Shown one piece after another: positions 43,935-52,935 of a DNA stretch of 64,000 nt. Position numbers and translations under genes: made by a program. This DNA is from Niabella insulamsoli. Lineage in GTDB: Bacteria > Bacteroidota > Bacteroidia > Chitinophagales > Chitinophagaceae. The notes beneath the pieces are model-generated. The model did no database searches. It had not been told where the DNA came from and saw only the letters and a list, made by a program, of their open reading frames with translations. Each line of letters starts with the position of its first letter. Positions within the stretch are counted from its first letter, which is position 1. Location: the NCBI RefSeq assembly GCF_039652435.2, contig NZ_CP190246.1, forward strand, positions 310,001-374,000, written 5' to 3'.

Positions 43935-45455
43935 TCAGGAAGCGGTTTCGTTGATCAAGTATTCGTCTTCCAGCGGCGGCAATTTTTTAATAAAGCTATT
44001 GTTGAGAGAAACCACTGAAGATGAAGAATAAATGCCTAAATATTTGTTGTTGTAACTGTAATCAATCAGCGTCAGCTTCACCAGCCCGTCGATCGCCAGC
44101 TCGATATAATTCCCGAACCGGATCAGTTTGAAGTGATATTTATAAGCTTTGTTGATGGTAAATATATTATCCTGCAATACGGTGAATTTAAAGTTGGACC
44201 TTGTGTCCGCCTCGTTAAAGCCCCAGCTTCTTACTTCTGCGTGCCCGTTTACCACGTCGAAAGAGTAGTAATAACCCGATCCTTCTTCATCCATATCTGT
44301 AACCAGACCCAGTTTGCCCATTCCTTCCACCGAAATCACACCTTCCCAGATAAAATCTTCTGCCGGCCTTTCAAAAACAAATATCTCGTAGCCGCTTCTC
44401 GAGCCCAATATCCAGCGGTTATCTTCAACCCTGAAATCAGAAGTGGGGTTGTTTAATAATTTGCGGATGTTTTTAAAATGATTCTGGTCGATTGGGTCGT
44501 GGGCTACGTTTTCCCAATGATCAAAACTTTTAAGTAAAAGACGTCCCTGGTCGTCTGTATCCAATTGCTTCGGAGGCAGAAAGACGCGGTGCGAATTGAT
44601 AAGCCCTGACGTGTAAAAGAATGCATAAATCAGCAGTTGGCCGCTCGTACTCTCCACAATGCGCGCGGCATAATTGCCCTGTGGCAGCAAAACATTGGCG
44701 TGGAAGGCATGGTACTCTCCTAAAAATGCATCGCTAAACCAGTAGCGCACTTTTACATCTTCCCTAATCGAAGAAATCAGGTAAAACCTTCCGTTGAGTT
44801 GAAACACACAGGGGCACTCGAGGTCGTCGTACACCATAGGGTAGTGTAGCGGCGGCAGGTAGGAAATGCTGTCATCCTTTTGCTGGATCAGGCCGATGCA
44901 TCCGCGGCGGGATACCGGGCCACTCGCTGACCTTGCGCAGATCAGATAGAAAGTGTCGCCGTTCAGGTCAAACCGGAACGGGTCCCGGAAACTCAGCCAT
45001 TTTCGCGGGCTGTCTTCCATGCTTTCGTAATAGGGCCCTTTCGACTCAATCGGGAAAAAATTTTCATTCTTTTTCTCCCAGTTATACAGGTCGTAAGAAA
45101 CTGCCAGGCCGATCAGGGAATTGGTGCCTCGTAGCTTGCGCTGCAATCCCGTATAATACATTTCAAACCGGTCGCCTACCTGGTAAACATGCATCGTCCA
45201 CAACATATCATCATCCCACTCGCCGGGGTCGCCCACAAACAAAGCATTTTTCACGCGTTTCCACGAAATACAGTCTTTCGAAACGGCATGCGCAATGTAA
45301 TCATGATTGGGAATAATCAGATGAAAAAGGTGGTATACCCCCTTGTGAAGGATGATGGTAACATCCCCGATTTCCCAGTCGCTAAACCCCGATCCGCTAT
45401 AGAACCTCCTTTGTATATCTTCTTGCATTTCGCTAAAAATACTTATATTTCGCAT
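43935..45455 (-). CDS. GH32/GH68-clan beta-fructosidase-like hydrolase, cytoplasmic
   Basis: 506 residues, no signal peptide; Met10 (45428) is an alternative start. The N-terminal 330 residues form a five-bladed propeller with acids in GH32/GH68 order: Asp31 in Ile-Gly-Asp-Val-Thr (nucleophile position), Arg157-Asp158-Pro159 (transition-state stabiliser) and Glu213-Cys214 (acid/base). The classical Trp-Met-Asn-Asp-Pro-Asn motif is not present, so this is a divergent member. A C-terminal beta-sandwich (about 355-490) resembles the GH32C module. Divergent from the sucrose-phosphate synthase gene, which suggests it cleaves sucrose or a fructoside inside the cell. GH43/GH130 are less likely alternatives. 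Confidence 0.65.
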   Translation of the reverse strand: MRNISIFSEMQEDIQRRFYSGSGFSDWEIGDVTIILHKGVYHLFHLIIPNHDYIAHAVSKDCISWKRVKNALFVGDPGEWDDDMLWTMHVYQVGDRFEMYYTGLQRKLRGTNSLIGLAVSYDLYNWEKKNENFFPIESKGPYYESMEDSPRKWLSFRDPFRFDLNGDTFYLICARSASGPVSRRGCIGLIQQKDDSISYLPPLHYPMVYDDLECPCVFQLNGRFYLISSIREDVKVRYWFSDAFLGEYHAFHANVLLPQGNYAARIVESTSGQLLIYAFFYTSGLINSHRVFLPPKQLDTDDQGRLLLKSFDHWENVAHDPIDQNHFKNIRKLLNNPTSDFRVEDNRWILGSRSGYEIFVFERPAEDFIWEGVISVEGMGKLGLVTDMDEEGSGYYYSFDVVNGHAEVRSWGFNEADTRSNFKFTVLQDNIFTINKAYKYHFKLIRFGNYIELAIDGLVKLTLIDYSYNNKYLGIYSSSSVVSLNNSFIKKLPPLEDEYLINETAS

Positions 45456-45471
45456 ATCTCAAAAACCATCC

Positions 45472-47658
45472 TTGAAAATGAAAAATTATTACATTCAATT
45501 GTTTAGCCCTCATGGTTTAATACGATTCAAAAATGCAGAAATTGGTCGCGATAAAGACACCGGCGGACAAGTAAAATACGTGCTGGAATTGCTCGAGGCC
45601 TTATCCAAACATCCGCATGTGCGAAAAGTAGATTTATTCACCCGGCGCATTACCGATAAGAGGGTTTCAGATTCCTACAGCCAGCCTATAGAAATAATCA
45701 ATGAGAAAGCCCGTATTGTTCGGGTAGATTGTGGCGGCCAGCAGTACAAAGAAAAAGAACAGTTGTGGGATTATCTCGATGAGTTTATCAATAATACGAT
45801 TCGATTTAATGAAGATGAAGACGACTATCCGGATATTCTTCATGGTCACTATGCGGATGGAAACTATATCGCATGCGAACTGAGCAAGATTTTCGCCTTG
45901 CCCTTTATAGCCACGGGGCACTCGCTGGGACGTAACAAAAGAAATATTTTGCTGACCCAGGGATGGGATGAAAAAAAACTGAACGACCGCTTCAACATGC
46001 AGCGGCGGATCGATGAAGAAGAGAAAGTGATTGCCAACGCAGATGTGGTAATCGTTAGTACGCAGCATGAAATCGAAACACAATATAAAGATTATGTACA
46101 CCAGGGAAAGGCGGAATTCAAAGTGATTCCACCGGGCATCAACAATGAGGTTTTTTATCCGTATTACCGCCTTGAAATGCCTTCGTTCGCCATGACAATT
46201 GAACAGGAGCAGGCGCTCCATAAAATCAATTCTGAAATTGAACGTTTCCTGTTTAATGCCGATAAGCCCTTAATTCTTTCTATTGGCCGGGCGGATAAAC
46301 GTAAAAACTTTGAAGCAATCATCAACTGTTATGGTCAGGACAAAGAGCTACAGGCGATGGCTAACCTGGCCATTTTTGCCGGGGTGAGAAAAGACATTTC
46401 ACAGATGCCCGATGACGAGAAGGAGATTCTTACCAACCTGCTGCTGTTGATGGATAAGTATGACCTCTATGGAAAAATGGCGCTACCTAAGAAAAATGAT
46501 CCGGGCGTGGAAGTGCCCGAAATCTATCGTATCGCCGCCCGTAAAAAAGGCGTTTTTGTAAATGCCACCCCCGGCGAAAATTTTGGGTTAACTATTGTCG
46601 AAGCAGCCGCCTGTGGCTTGCCTATTGTGGCTTCTCCGACCGGCGGCCCCAAAGAAATCGTTGGAAATGCACAAAACGGGCTGCTGGTGGATGTGGAAGA
46701 CACGGAAGCCATTGCGGCGGCTTTAAAAAAGATTATATCCGATCAAAATCTTTGGGAAAAATATTCGGCAAATGGGATCAAGGCAGGTTCGGAATCTTAC
46801 GCCTGGAACAAACATGCCGAAACCTATATGGAAACGGTCGAGCAAATCTTCAATAAAAAGTCGAAAGGGCACCCGGCGCAAAATTCGCTGGGCCGAAAAC
46901 TGGCCGATGCGAAAATGTTCTTCATCAGCGACCTCGATGGAACACTGGTGGAAGGCGACGACACCACCGGGCTGGAAACGCTTATGGATTGGGTCCGCCA
47001 AACGCCCGGCGTAGTGTTCGGCATTTCGAGCGGCAGAAACAAACAGCTTTTAACCGAAGCGCTGGAGCAATATCCTTTCGTTGATCCGGATATTATCATT
47101 TGTTCGGCCGGAACAGAATTGTATTATACCAAAGATTTTGTGCCCGATACCGGTTGGGAAAAACATATCAACCACCAGTGGAAACGGGAAGCCATTGTAA
47201 ACGCGATGGAATCGGTTGCTAATATCAGCCCACAGGAAGAGAGCGCGCAATGGCCTTTTAAAATCAGCTATTTCGCAGGCGAACATTTTTCCAGCGACGA
47301 CCTGGCCAATATTAATAAACAGCTGTATGATAAAAAACTCGCCGCAAAAGTTCTATTTACAGACAGCAAGTACATCGACATTATCCCAAGAAGGGCAGGC
47401 AAAGGCAATGTGGTGCGCTATTTAAGCTATAAATGGAAACTTCCGGTAGACCAGTTTATCACAGCAGGTAACGGCGGCAACGATATTGACATGCTGCAGG
47501 GTCAGGCCAAGGGCATCGTTGTGGCGAATTACAGTAAAGAGCTGGACGTGCTTAAGGGAAAACGCAATATTTTCTTTTCGAAGCAGCCCTTATCCTCCGG
47601 AATTTCGGAAGGAATCAGCCATTATCTAAAAAGTGGCAAAACAAGGATAAAAGGTTAG
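45472..47658 (+). CDS. Sucrose-phosphate synthase/sucrose-6-phosphate phosphatase fusion
   Basis: 728 residues; starts at 45472 or Met3 (45478). N-terminal GT4 glycosyltransferase (about 1-470) with the sucrose-synthase-type opening Leu-Phe-Ser-Pro-His-Gly-Leu-Ile...Asp-Thr-Gly-Gly-Gln-Val-Lys-Tyr-Val, His-Gly-His-Tyr-Ala-Asp-Gly, Thr-Gly-His-Ser-Leu-Gly-Arg-Asn-Lys and donor-site Glu-Asn-Phe-Gly-Leu-Thr-Ile-Val-Glu-Ala. The C-terminal HAD domain (about 485-728) has Ser-Asp-Leu-Asp-Gly-Thr-Leu and Gly-Asn-Gly-Gly-Asn-Asp-Ile-Asp-Met-Leu, as in sucrose-6-phosphate phosphatase. It would make sucrose from UDP/ADP-glucose and fructose-6-phosphate in one chain, probably as an osmolyte or carbon store. 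Such fusions are better known in cyanobacteria and plants. Confidence 0.85.
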   Translation: MKMKNYYIQLFSPHGLIRFKNAEIGRDKDTGGQVKYVLELLEALSKHPHVRKVDLFTRRITDKRVSDSYSQPIEIINEKARIVRVDCGGQQYKEKEQLWDYLDEFINNTIRFNEDEDDYPDILHGHYADGNYIACELSKIFALPFIATGHSLGRNKRNILLTQGWDEKKLNDRFNMQRRIDEEEKVIANADVVIVSTQHEIETQYKDYVHQGKAEFKVIPPGINNEVFYPYYRLEMPSFAMTIEQEQALHKINSEIERFLFNADKPLILSIGRADKRKNFEAIINCYGQDKELQAMANLAIFAGVRKDISQMPDDEKEILTNLLLLMDKYDLYGKMALPKKNDPGVEVPEIYRIAARKKGVFVNATPGENFGLTIVEAAACGLPIVASPTGGPKEIVGNAQNGLLVDVEDTEAIAAALKKIISDQNLWEKYSANGIKAGSESYAWNKHAETYMETVEQIFNKKSKGHPAQNSLGRKLADAKMFFISDLDGTLVEGDDTTGLETLMDWVRQTPGVVFGISSGRNKQLLTEALEQYPFVDPDIIICSAGTELYYTKDFVPDTGWEKHINHQWKREAIVNAMESVANISPQEESAQWPFKISYFAGEHFSSDDLANINKQLYDKKLAAKVLFTDSKYIDIIPRRAGKGNVVRYLSYKWKLPVDQFITAGNGGNDIDMLQGQAKGIVVANYSKELDVLKGKRNIFFSKQPLSSGISEGISHYLKSGKTRIKG

Positions 47659-47720
47659 TTTTCAAGGACAAAAAGAAGGCGCCTCGAAGCCGAAATGCTA
47701 AAGTTTTGTGATAATTATTA

Positions 47721-47728
47721 TATATTTG
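47721..47728 (+). promoter_or_regulatory. -7 box TATATTTG before the OmpA-family gene
   Basis: Exact match to the Bacteroidota -7 consensus TAnnTTTG, 77 bp before the start codon at 47805. A TTTG at 47705 is closer than the usual -33 spacing, so only the -7 box is called. Confidence 0.45.
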
Positions 47729-47804
47729 TCATTTGTTATACGTTTTGTTTTATAGATTAAGTGTCTACTAAACGTTTTTAACAAATTGACCTAAATATAT
47801 ATTC

Positions 47805-49502
47805 ATGAAAAATTCAAAATCACTAAGCCTCATTTTGGCGTTCTCGGCATGCGTAGGCGCAGCTGATGCACAGGTAAGCCCTTCACACCCTTACACAGCC
47901 CCTCACCCTATTTACGGCTCATTTTCCGTAACTGATGACAACTATTACAATAGTAAGCAGTTGACCCAGCAAAAAGAGTTTATGGTAGGCAATTATGACT
48001 ACCCGGGAAAACCCAAGGATATGTGGGAATTTGGTATTAAGGGTGGTCTTTTTCATATCAACGGTGATGTGGCTTCTGTATTGCTAAGTCAGGGTTTTGG
48101 CGCTCATGTCCGTAAATCTTTAGGTCATACGCTTTCACTGCGTTTGGAATATATGTATGGCGTAGCGCGCGGCCAGGACTGGAGGCCATCCGGCGGCTAT
48201 AAATATGCCGGTTTTGCCAACCCGTGGTTTTATCGTTATACGAGGAACAGCGTGTTGCCCGGCGGTAATGTTTGGGATCCGATCGATTATCCGAATGTAT
48301 ATTATAACTACAAAACACATGTTCAGGAGCTGAGCCTGCAGTTGCTGGCTAATATTCACAATATTCGTTTTTATAAACCACAAACCGGCGTAACGCTTTA
48401 CGGATTGGTGGGCTTTGGTGTAAGCACCTGGAAAGGCCGTGTGGATGCGATGTATGAAGTGAACGGCGATGCTGAAAGCGCCGCTTATGACTTCAGCACC
48501 ATTAACAGCAGCGGTGTTTATTCCAACAAAAAAGAAATTTTAGATCAATTAAAAGATTTACAAAACGGGGAGTACGATACACCTATCGAAACGGATCCCA
48601 GCAAGCCATGGTCTAACATGTTTGCAGGTAATATTGCTCCTTCTATTTCCGGTGGTTTGGGATTGGCGTTTCGCTTAAGCCCCCGCGTAAACCTTGCTAT
48701 TGAAGATAGGGTGATCTATAACGGATCTGATCTTCTGGACGGTCAGCGTTGGGACGAGAAAGGAACTTTGACGCCTGATAAAGATTTCATGAATTATTTC
48801 ACAGTCGGGTTGAACTTTAATATTGGTAATAAATCGCGCAGGGTAGAACCGCTCTACTGGTTGAATGCAGCCAATTATGCATATGGCGAACTGCGCAGAG
48901 TACCTGAGATCGTACTTCCGGATGCTGATGGTGACGGTGTAACTGATCAGTTCGACCAGGAGCAAACTCCTGCAGGTTGCCCTGTTGATACCCATGGTGT
49001 AAGCCGCGATACTGATGGTGACGGTGTTCCTGATTGTAAAGATAAAGAACTGGTAACGCCGACTTATTGCCAGCCTGTTGACGCGGATGGTGTAGGTAAA
49101 TGTCCTTGCCCAGAAGGTTGCGCTCCCGCTCAAAGCGATTGTGCAGCTACTTTAGGCGCTTTACCAAGCATTCACTTTGCATCAAATTCAAACAAACTTT
49201 CTGATGACGCAGCAGCTTCTTTATCAACAGTTGCTTCTAAACTGAAAGCAAATCCAAACTGTAAAGTGGTAGTTGTAGGATACTGTGCCGCTACAAAACG
49301 CCAGCAGCAATTAAGCTGGGATCATGTGAACAAAGTGATCTCTCACTTAGTTGAGAACGAAGGTGTAAGCAGCGACAGGTTTATCTTCAGCTCTGGCCAG
49401 GAAGGTGGTGATTGCGATGTAGTAGACATCCGTGCTGCGGCTCCAGGTGAAGATGGTCCAAACACGGTAGCGCCTCCTCACCCCAATCTTCGTAAAAACT
49501 AG
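47805..49502 (+). CDS. OmpA-family outer-membrane protein with TSP3 repeats
   Basis: 565 residues: signal peptide (Ala-Asp-Ala-Gln), a large aromatic-rich beta-barrel (about 50-365), Asp-rich thrombospondin-3 calcium repeats (Asp-Ala-Asp-Gly-Asp-Gly-Val-Thr-Asp and Asp-Thr-Asp-Gly-Asp-Gly-Val-Pro-Asp, about 372-410), a Cys-rich stretch, and a C-terminal OmpA peptidoglycan-binding domain (Ile-His-Phe-Ala-Ser-Asn-Ser-Asn-Lys-Leu onward). The OmpA domain keeps the strand-helix pattern but has Cys-Ala-Ala-Thr-Lys where Gly-His-Thr-Asp is usual. Links outer membrane and cell wall. Monocistronic, with its own promoter box and terminator. Confidence 0.9.
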   Translation: MKNSKSLSLILAFSACVGAADAQVSPSHPYTAPHPIYGSFSVTDDNYYNSKQLTQQKEFMVGNYDYPGKPKDMWEFGIKGGLFHINGDVASVLLSQGFGAHVRKSLGHTLSLRLEYMYGVARGQDWRPSGGYKYAGFANPWFYRYTRNSVLPGGNVWDPIDYPNVYYNYKTHVQELSLQLLANIHNIRFYKPQTGVTLYGLVGFGVSTWKGRVDAMYEVNGDAESAAYDFSTINSSGVYSNKKEILDQLKDLQNGEYDTPIETDPSKPWSNMFAGNIAPSISGGLGLAFRLSPRVNLAIEDRVIYNGSDLLDGQRWDEKGTLTPDKDFMNYFTVGLNFNIGNKSRRVEPLYWLNAANYAYGELRRVPEIVLPDADGDGVTDQFDQEQTPAGCPVDTHGVSRDTDGDGVPDCKDKELVTPTYCQPVDADGVGKCPCPEGCAPAQSDCAATLGALPSIHFASNSNKLSDDAAASLSTVASKLKANPNCKVVVVGYCAATKRQQQLSWDHVNKVISHLVENEGVSSDRFIFSSGQEGGDCDVVDIRAAAPGEDGPNTVAPPHPNLRKN

Positions 49503-49530
49503 TCACTTTTTGCTATAACAAATAAACAAA

Positions 49531-49564
49531 AGGCCGTCTCAATTTGAGGCGGCTTCTTGCTTTT
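49531..49564 (+). terminator. Rho-independent terminator after the OmpA-family gene
   Basis: GCCGTCTCA-ATT-TGAGGCGGC (49533-49553, one G-T wobble) followed by a T-rich tail, 31 bp after the stop codon. Confidence 0.75.
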
Positions 49565-49625
49565 CACACCTGTTGCGTTACATTGTTTGGCAAGGCATTT
49601 GATTTCAAAAGAGTAAAAACCCTCT

Positions 49626-50108
49626 ATGAAGCCATTATTTTTTATTTTGATGTTAACCGTAATTGCTTGCAATACGGCTCCAAAAGAAGATACTGAAAAT
49701 GAACCTAAAGTAGAAAATGTAAGCATTGATGCCGGGGCTGTTGAAAGCAATTTGCCTCAGTGCTATGTGTTTATTGCCCAAAAGGATACCTACGCGCTGA
49801 AACTGGCTTTTACTGATGAAGCCGTAAAAGGAACAGCGGTTTATAAAAATCATGAAAAGGATAGCAGCCACGGAGACGTAGAAGGCGCCATTAGCGGCGA
49901 TATAATCCATCTCTGGTATTCTTTTAATTCAGAAGGAATGAAAAGCGTGCGCGAACTGTTTTTTAAACGTACCGGTGAAGGTTTGGTGACCGGCGTGGCA
50001 GAAGAGCAAACAAAGGCTGATTCCGCGTTCGTTGCTGATAAAGACGCCGTTCGGTATGAAGGCCCTACTTATAAACCAGCAGATTGCAACCTCGTGCCGG
50101 TACTTTAG
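49626..50108 (+). CDS. Small lipoprotein of unknown function
   Basis: 160 residues with a lipobox (Thr-Val-Ile-Ala-Cys-Asn) and an acidic linker. The mature domain is beta-rich, with Cys-Tyr-Val-Phe-Ile-Ala-Gln-Lys-Asp and Gly-Asp-Ile-Ile-His-Leu-Trp-Tyr landmarks of a pattern common among Bacteroidota lipoproteins without assigned role. Two further Cys could form a disulfide. Stands alone between a terminator and the helicase gene. Confidence 0.8.
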   Translation: MKPLFFILMLTVIACNTAPKEDTENEPKVENVSIDAGAVESNLPQCYVFIAQKDTYALKLAFTDEAVKGTAVYKNHEKDSSHGDVEGAISGDIIHLWYSFNSEGMKSVRELFFKRTGEGLVTGVAEEQTKADSAFVADKDAVRYEGPTYKPADCNLVPVL

Positions 50109-50167
50109 TTTTATCGGCTTTCTTTTTAAAAAATTGCATGTACTTTTGAGCATACAATAAGTACTTC

Positions 50168-52291
50168 TTGCAATCTCTTTTTGAACTATTAGAACATACG
50201 AGCAGAAGCCTTTTTCTAACCGGAAGGGCAGGCACCGGAAAAACAACATTTCTTAAAAGTTTCGCGGAGCGGACAAAAAAGAATTTTGCCATTGTTGCTC
50301 CAACGGGTATCGCTGCTATCAATGCCGGCGGTGTAACCATGCATTCAATGTTTGGCCTGCCGCTCGCCACTTTTGTGCCCACCACCGACTTTATCGACCG
50401 AAACGAAGCCATTAATATCCCCAATCTATTGCCTCATTTTAAGTACAGGCGCGATAAACTAAAACTGCTCAGAAAGCTGGATATGCTGATTGTCGACGAA
50501 GTGTCTATGTTGAGATGCGACGTTTTGGATATGCTGGATCTCGCGTTGAAAAGCGCCCGCCGGTCAGCGCTTCCCTTTGGCGGCGTGCAAATGTTTTTTA
50601 TTGGCGATTTATTTCAGCTGCCGCCGGTGGTAAAGTCAGAAAGTGAAGCGATGCTATATACTTATTATGCTTCACCTTTCTTTTTTGAAGCAAAAGCGCT
50701 GCAGGCTTCAAATTTGTTAACAGTTTCGCTGACGAAGGTTTACCGGCAGACTGATCCGCTTTTCCTGCAACTATTGAATGCCATTCGCGACAACGATCCG
50801 GATCAGATCGACTTTGAATTGCTCCACAGCCGCTACGATCCTTATTTTGAATCGGAGGATTTTTGTGTCAACCTGGTTTCTCATAACTACCTGGCCGACG
50901 CCATCAACAGGCAGCAGCTCGATGCCTTGCCGGGTAAGCGCCGGCAATACAAGGCAAATGTATGGGGCGAGTTTAGGCCGCATCTTTTCCCAAACGAAGA
51001 AAGCCTCGAACTTAAGGAAGGTGCGCAAGTTATGTTTGTAAAAAACGACCCGGATGAAAGAAAGCGCTTCTACAACGGAAAGCTGGCGACTGTTACCGCG
51101 TTAAACGACGAGGAAATAAAAGTGTTGCCGCAAGGGGAGCAAAAAGAAATTACCATCGTCAAAGAAAAGTGGGAGCATAAAAAATACTTTCTTAATAAGG
51201 AGAATAATATTGATGAAGAAGTGATTGGCAGCTTCGAGCAATTTCCCTTTAAATTGGCCTGGGCAGTGACCATTCATAAAAGCCAGGGGTTAACCTTCGA
51301 TAAAGTGATTATCGACGCCGGAAAATCTTTTACGAGCGGCCAGGTGTACGTGGCGCTAAGCCGCTGCCGCACTTTGGAGGGCATCGTTTTAAAATCGAGA
51401 ATAACAACCCAGTCGATTATCGTCGATCCGCGCATTATGTCGTTTCAGAAAGAAACGGAGGCAAACGATCAGATCGAATCTATCGTTGCTTCAGAGCAGT
51501 ACAATTATGCAGCTTCGAAATTGTTGCAAATCCTGAACATCCAGTTGATAACAACCGATGCCGCCGCATGGAAGGATGCGGTAGAAAAAAGTTCGGTTTT
51601 GAAGGATGAGCAAATCCGTTCGGCTACTGAAACCATGCTGCAGCAGCTGGCGGAACTGGAGGGCGTTTTCAACCGCTTTGAAATCTATATCCACCAAAAA
51701 CTGAAATCATTGGCCAGCTCTTCCGGATCATGGGCTGCGATTGAAGAGAAAAGCAAAAGCGCCGCACGGTTCTTTTTTAACCAAATTCAAAAGGATGTTT
51801 TAGCTGTTATTAAAGATTGCTATGCAGAAAGCAAAGGCGCGAAGGGCCTAAAAGGGTATAACGAAGTGTTGAAAAATTTTTTAGAAACCACGTCTTCCTA
51901 CCTGGCCGCCTTATCGCAGGCAAGTTTGCTCGACAGCCACCTTTTGGAAGAGGAAGCGGTTGCGGTAGCGACCGAAGTTGAAAAAAAGCCATCCCATATT
52001 ATATCTTATCAGCTGTTTGAAAAAGGCCAGACACCGCAACAAATCGCCGCGGCAAGGAATATTACCGAATCCACCGTTTGGGGACATTTGGCGAAAATGG
52101 CGGCGGTCGGCGTGCTGGATATCAGCCGGCTTTTTACCGACGAGCAGATAAAACTGTTCGAAGACAGGTTTAGAAAACATCAATTTACGTCCATAGGCGA
52201 ATGGAAATCCGCGCTACCGGATACTTTCGGCTTTGGCCCCATCCGGGTTTTGCTCAATCATTTCAATTATCAGCGCAGTAAGAAAAGCTAA
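50168..52291 (+). CDS. Pif1-like SF1B DNA helicase with C-terminal HTH
   Basis: 707 residues if TTG 50168 is the start. The open frame extends only six codons further upstream without ATG or GTG, and the next ATG lies beyond the Walker A motif. Walker A is Gly-Arg-Ala-Gly-Thr-Gly-Lys-Thr-Thr near residue 18, Walker B Met-Leu-Ile-Val-Asp-Glu-Val-Ser-Met, then Gly-Asp-Leu-Phe-Gln-Leu-Pro-Pro-Val and the late motifs Ala-Trp-Ala-Val-Thr-Ile-His-Lys-Ser-Gln-Gly-Leu-Thr-Phe and Val-Ala-Leu-Ser-Arg-Cys-Arg. The C-terminal 90 residues form a helix-turn-helix of the HTH_40 type. Unwinds DNA 5' to 3' in replication or repair. Confidence 0.88.
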   Translation: MQSLFELLEHTSRSLFLTGRAGTGKTTFLKSFAERTKKNFAIVAPTGIAAINAGGVTMHSMFGLPLATFVPTTDFIDRNEAINIPNLLPHFKYRRDKLKLLRKLDMLIVDEVSMLRCDVLDMLDLALKSARRSALPFGGVQMFFIGDLFQLPPVVKSESEAMLYTYYASPFFFEAKALQASNLLTVSLTKVYRQTDPLFLQLLNAIRDNDPDQIDFELLHSRYDPYFESEDFCVNLVSHNYLADAINRQQLDALPGKRRQYKANVWGEFRPHLFPNEESLELKEGAQVMFVKNDPDERKRFYNGKLATVTALNDEEIKVLPQGEQKEITIVKEKWEHKKYFLNKENNIDEEVIGSFEQFPFKLAWAVTIHKSQGLTFDKVIIDAGKSFTSGQVYVALSRCRTLEGIVLKSRITTQSIIVDPRIMSFQKETEANDQIESIVASEQYNYAASKLLQILNIQLITTDAAAWKDAVEKSSVLKDEQIRSATETMLQQLAELEGVFNRFEIYIHQKLKSLASSSGSWAAIEEKSKSAARFFFNQIQKDVLAVIKDCYAESKGAKGLKGYNEVLKNFLETTSSYLAALSQASLLDSHLLEEEAVAVATEVEKKPSHIISYQLFEKGQTPQQIAAARNITESTVWGHLAKMAAVGVLDISRLFTDEQIKLFEDRFRKHQFTSIGEWKSALPDTFGFGPIRVLLNHFNYQRSKKS

Positions 52292-52353
52292 GCTCACTAA
52301 AATAGGCGAGGGGATGGGGCAATTGAATAGAGTATCTTAGTATCTGAAAAGCA

Positions 52354-52893
52354 ATGCCGATGAACACCTGTAAAATATTGATGACGCTGGCCTTCACGTG
52401 CATGGCCGTCCATGGACGGTCGCAGCAGGCGGAGACCGAGTTTACGGAAAGCTGGCTGATTACAGCAAAATTAGGCAGCGGTATCAACACAAATTTTCGT
52501 TCGGGCAGGCCCGATTTATATGTCGGCAGTGTGGGCTTGAATCCGCAATTTGCTGTGGTAAAAGGGTTGCTACGGGTGGGCGCCAATGCGGCAGCGATAT
52601 ACACCGACAAAAAAATGAGCGGCCTTTTTGGCCCTACGCTGGCTTATCGCATCAAAACTTTTAAAACTGAAAACTTTGGCAGTATTGGCAATCTGCAACT
52701 TCTGGCCGAAGCCAACTGGGGAACCAATCTGCAACAAATGGCAGGCGGCGGCCTGGCTGTTGAGCTTTTATCCTTAGCGCAAATCGGGCTTTCGGTGCAG
52801 CGGGATTATAAACAAAACAACTGGTGGCTGCAGACCTATATCGCAATCCATCTGAAGAAACCTTCCAGTCAGACGGACCGCTACTCGAGATGA
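52354..52893 (+). CDS. Secreted hypothetical protein, probable small outer-membrane protein
   Basis: 179 residues; signal peptide (His-Gly-Arg-Ser-Gln-Gln), then alternating hydrophobic strands rich in Gly and aromatic residues (Leu-Gly-Ser-Gly-Ile-Asn-Thr-Asn, Gly-Pro-Thr-Leu-Ala-Tyr-Arg, Gly-Gly-Leu-Ala-Val-Glu) that suggest a small beta-barrel. No family recognised. It lies 62 bp after the helicase gene and 42 bp before the patatin-like gene. Confidence 0.7.
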   Translation: MPMNTCKILMTLAFTCMAVHGRSQQAETEFTESWLITAKLGSGINTNFRSGRPDLYVGSVGLNPQFAVVKGLLRVGANAAAIYTDKKMSGLFGPTLAYRIKTFKTENFGSIGNLQLLAEANWGTNLQQMAGGGLAVELLSLAQIGLSVQRDYKQNNWWLQTYIAIHLKKPSSQTDRYSR

Positions 52894-52935
52894 GGGCAGC
52901 AGGTCATTTTTTTAAAAACCTTAAAAAAACAACCG

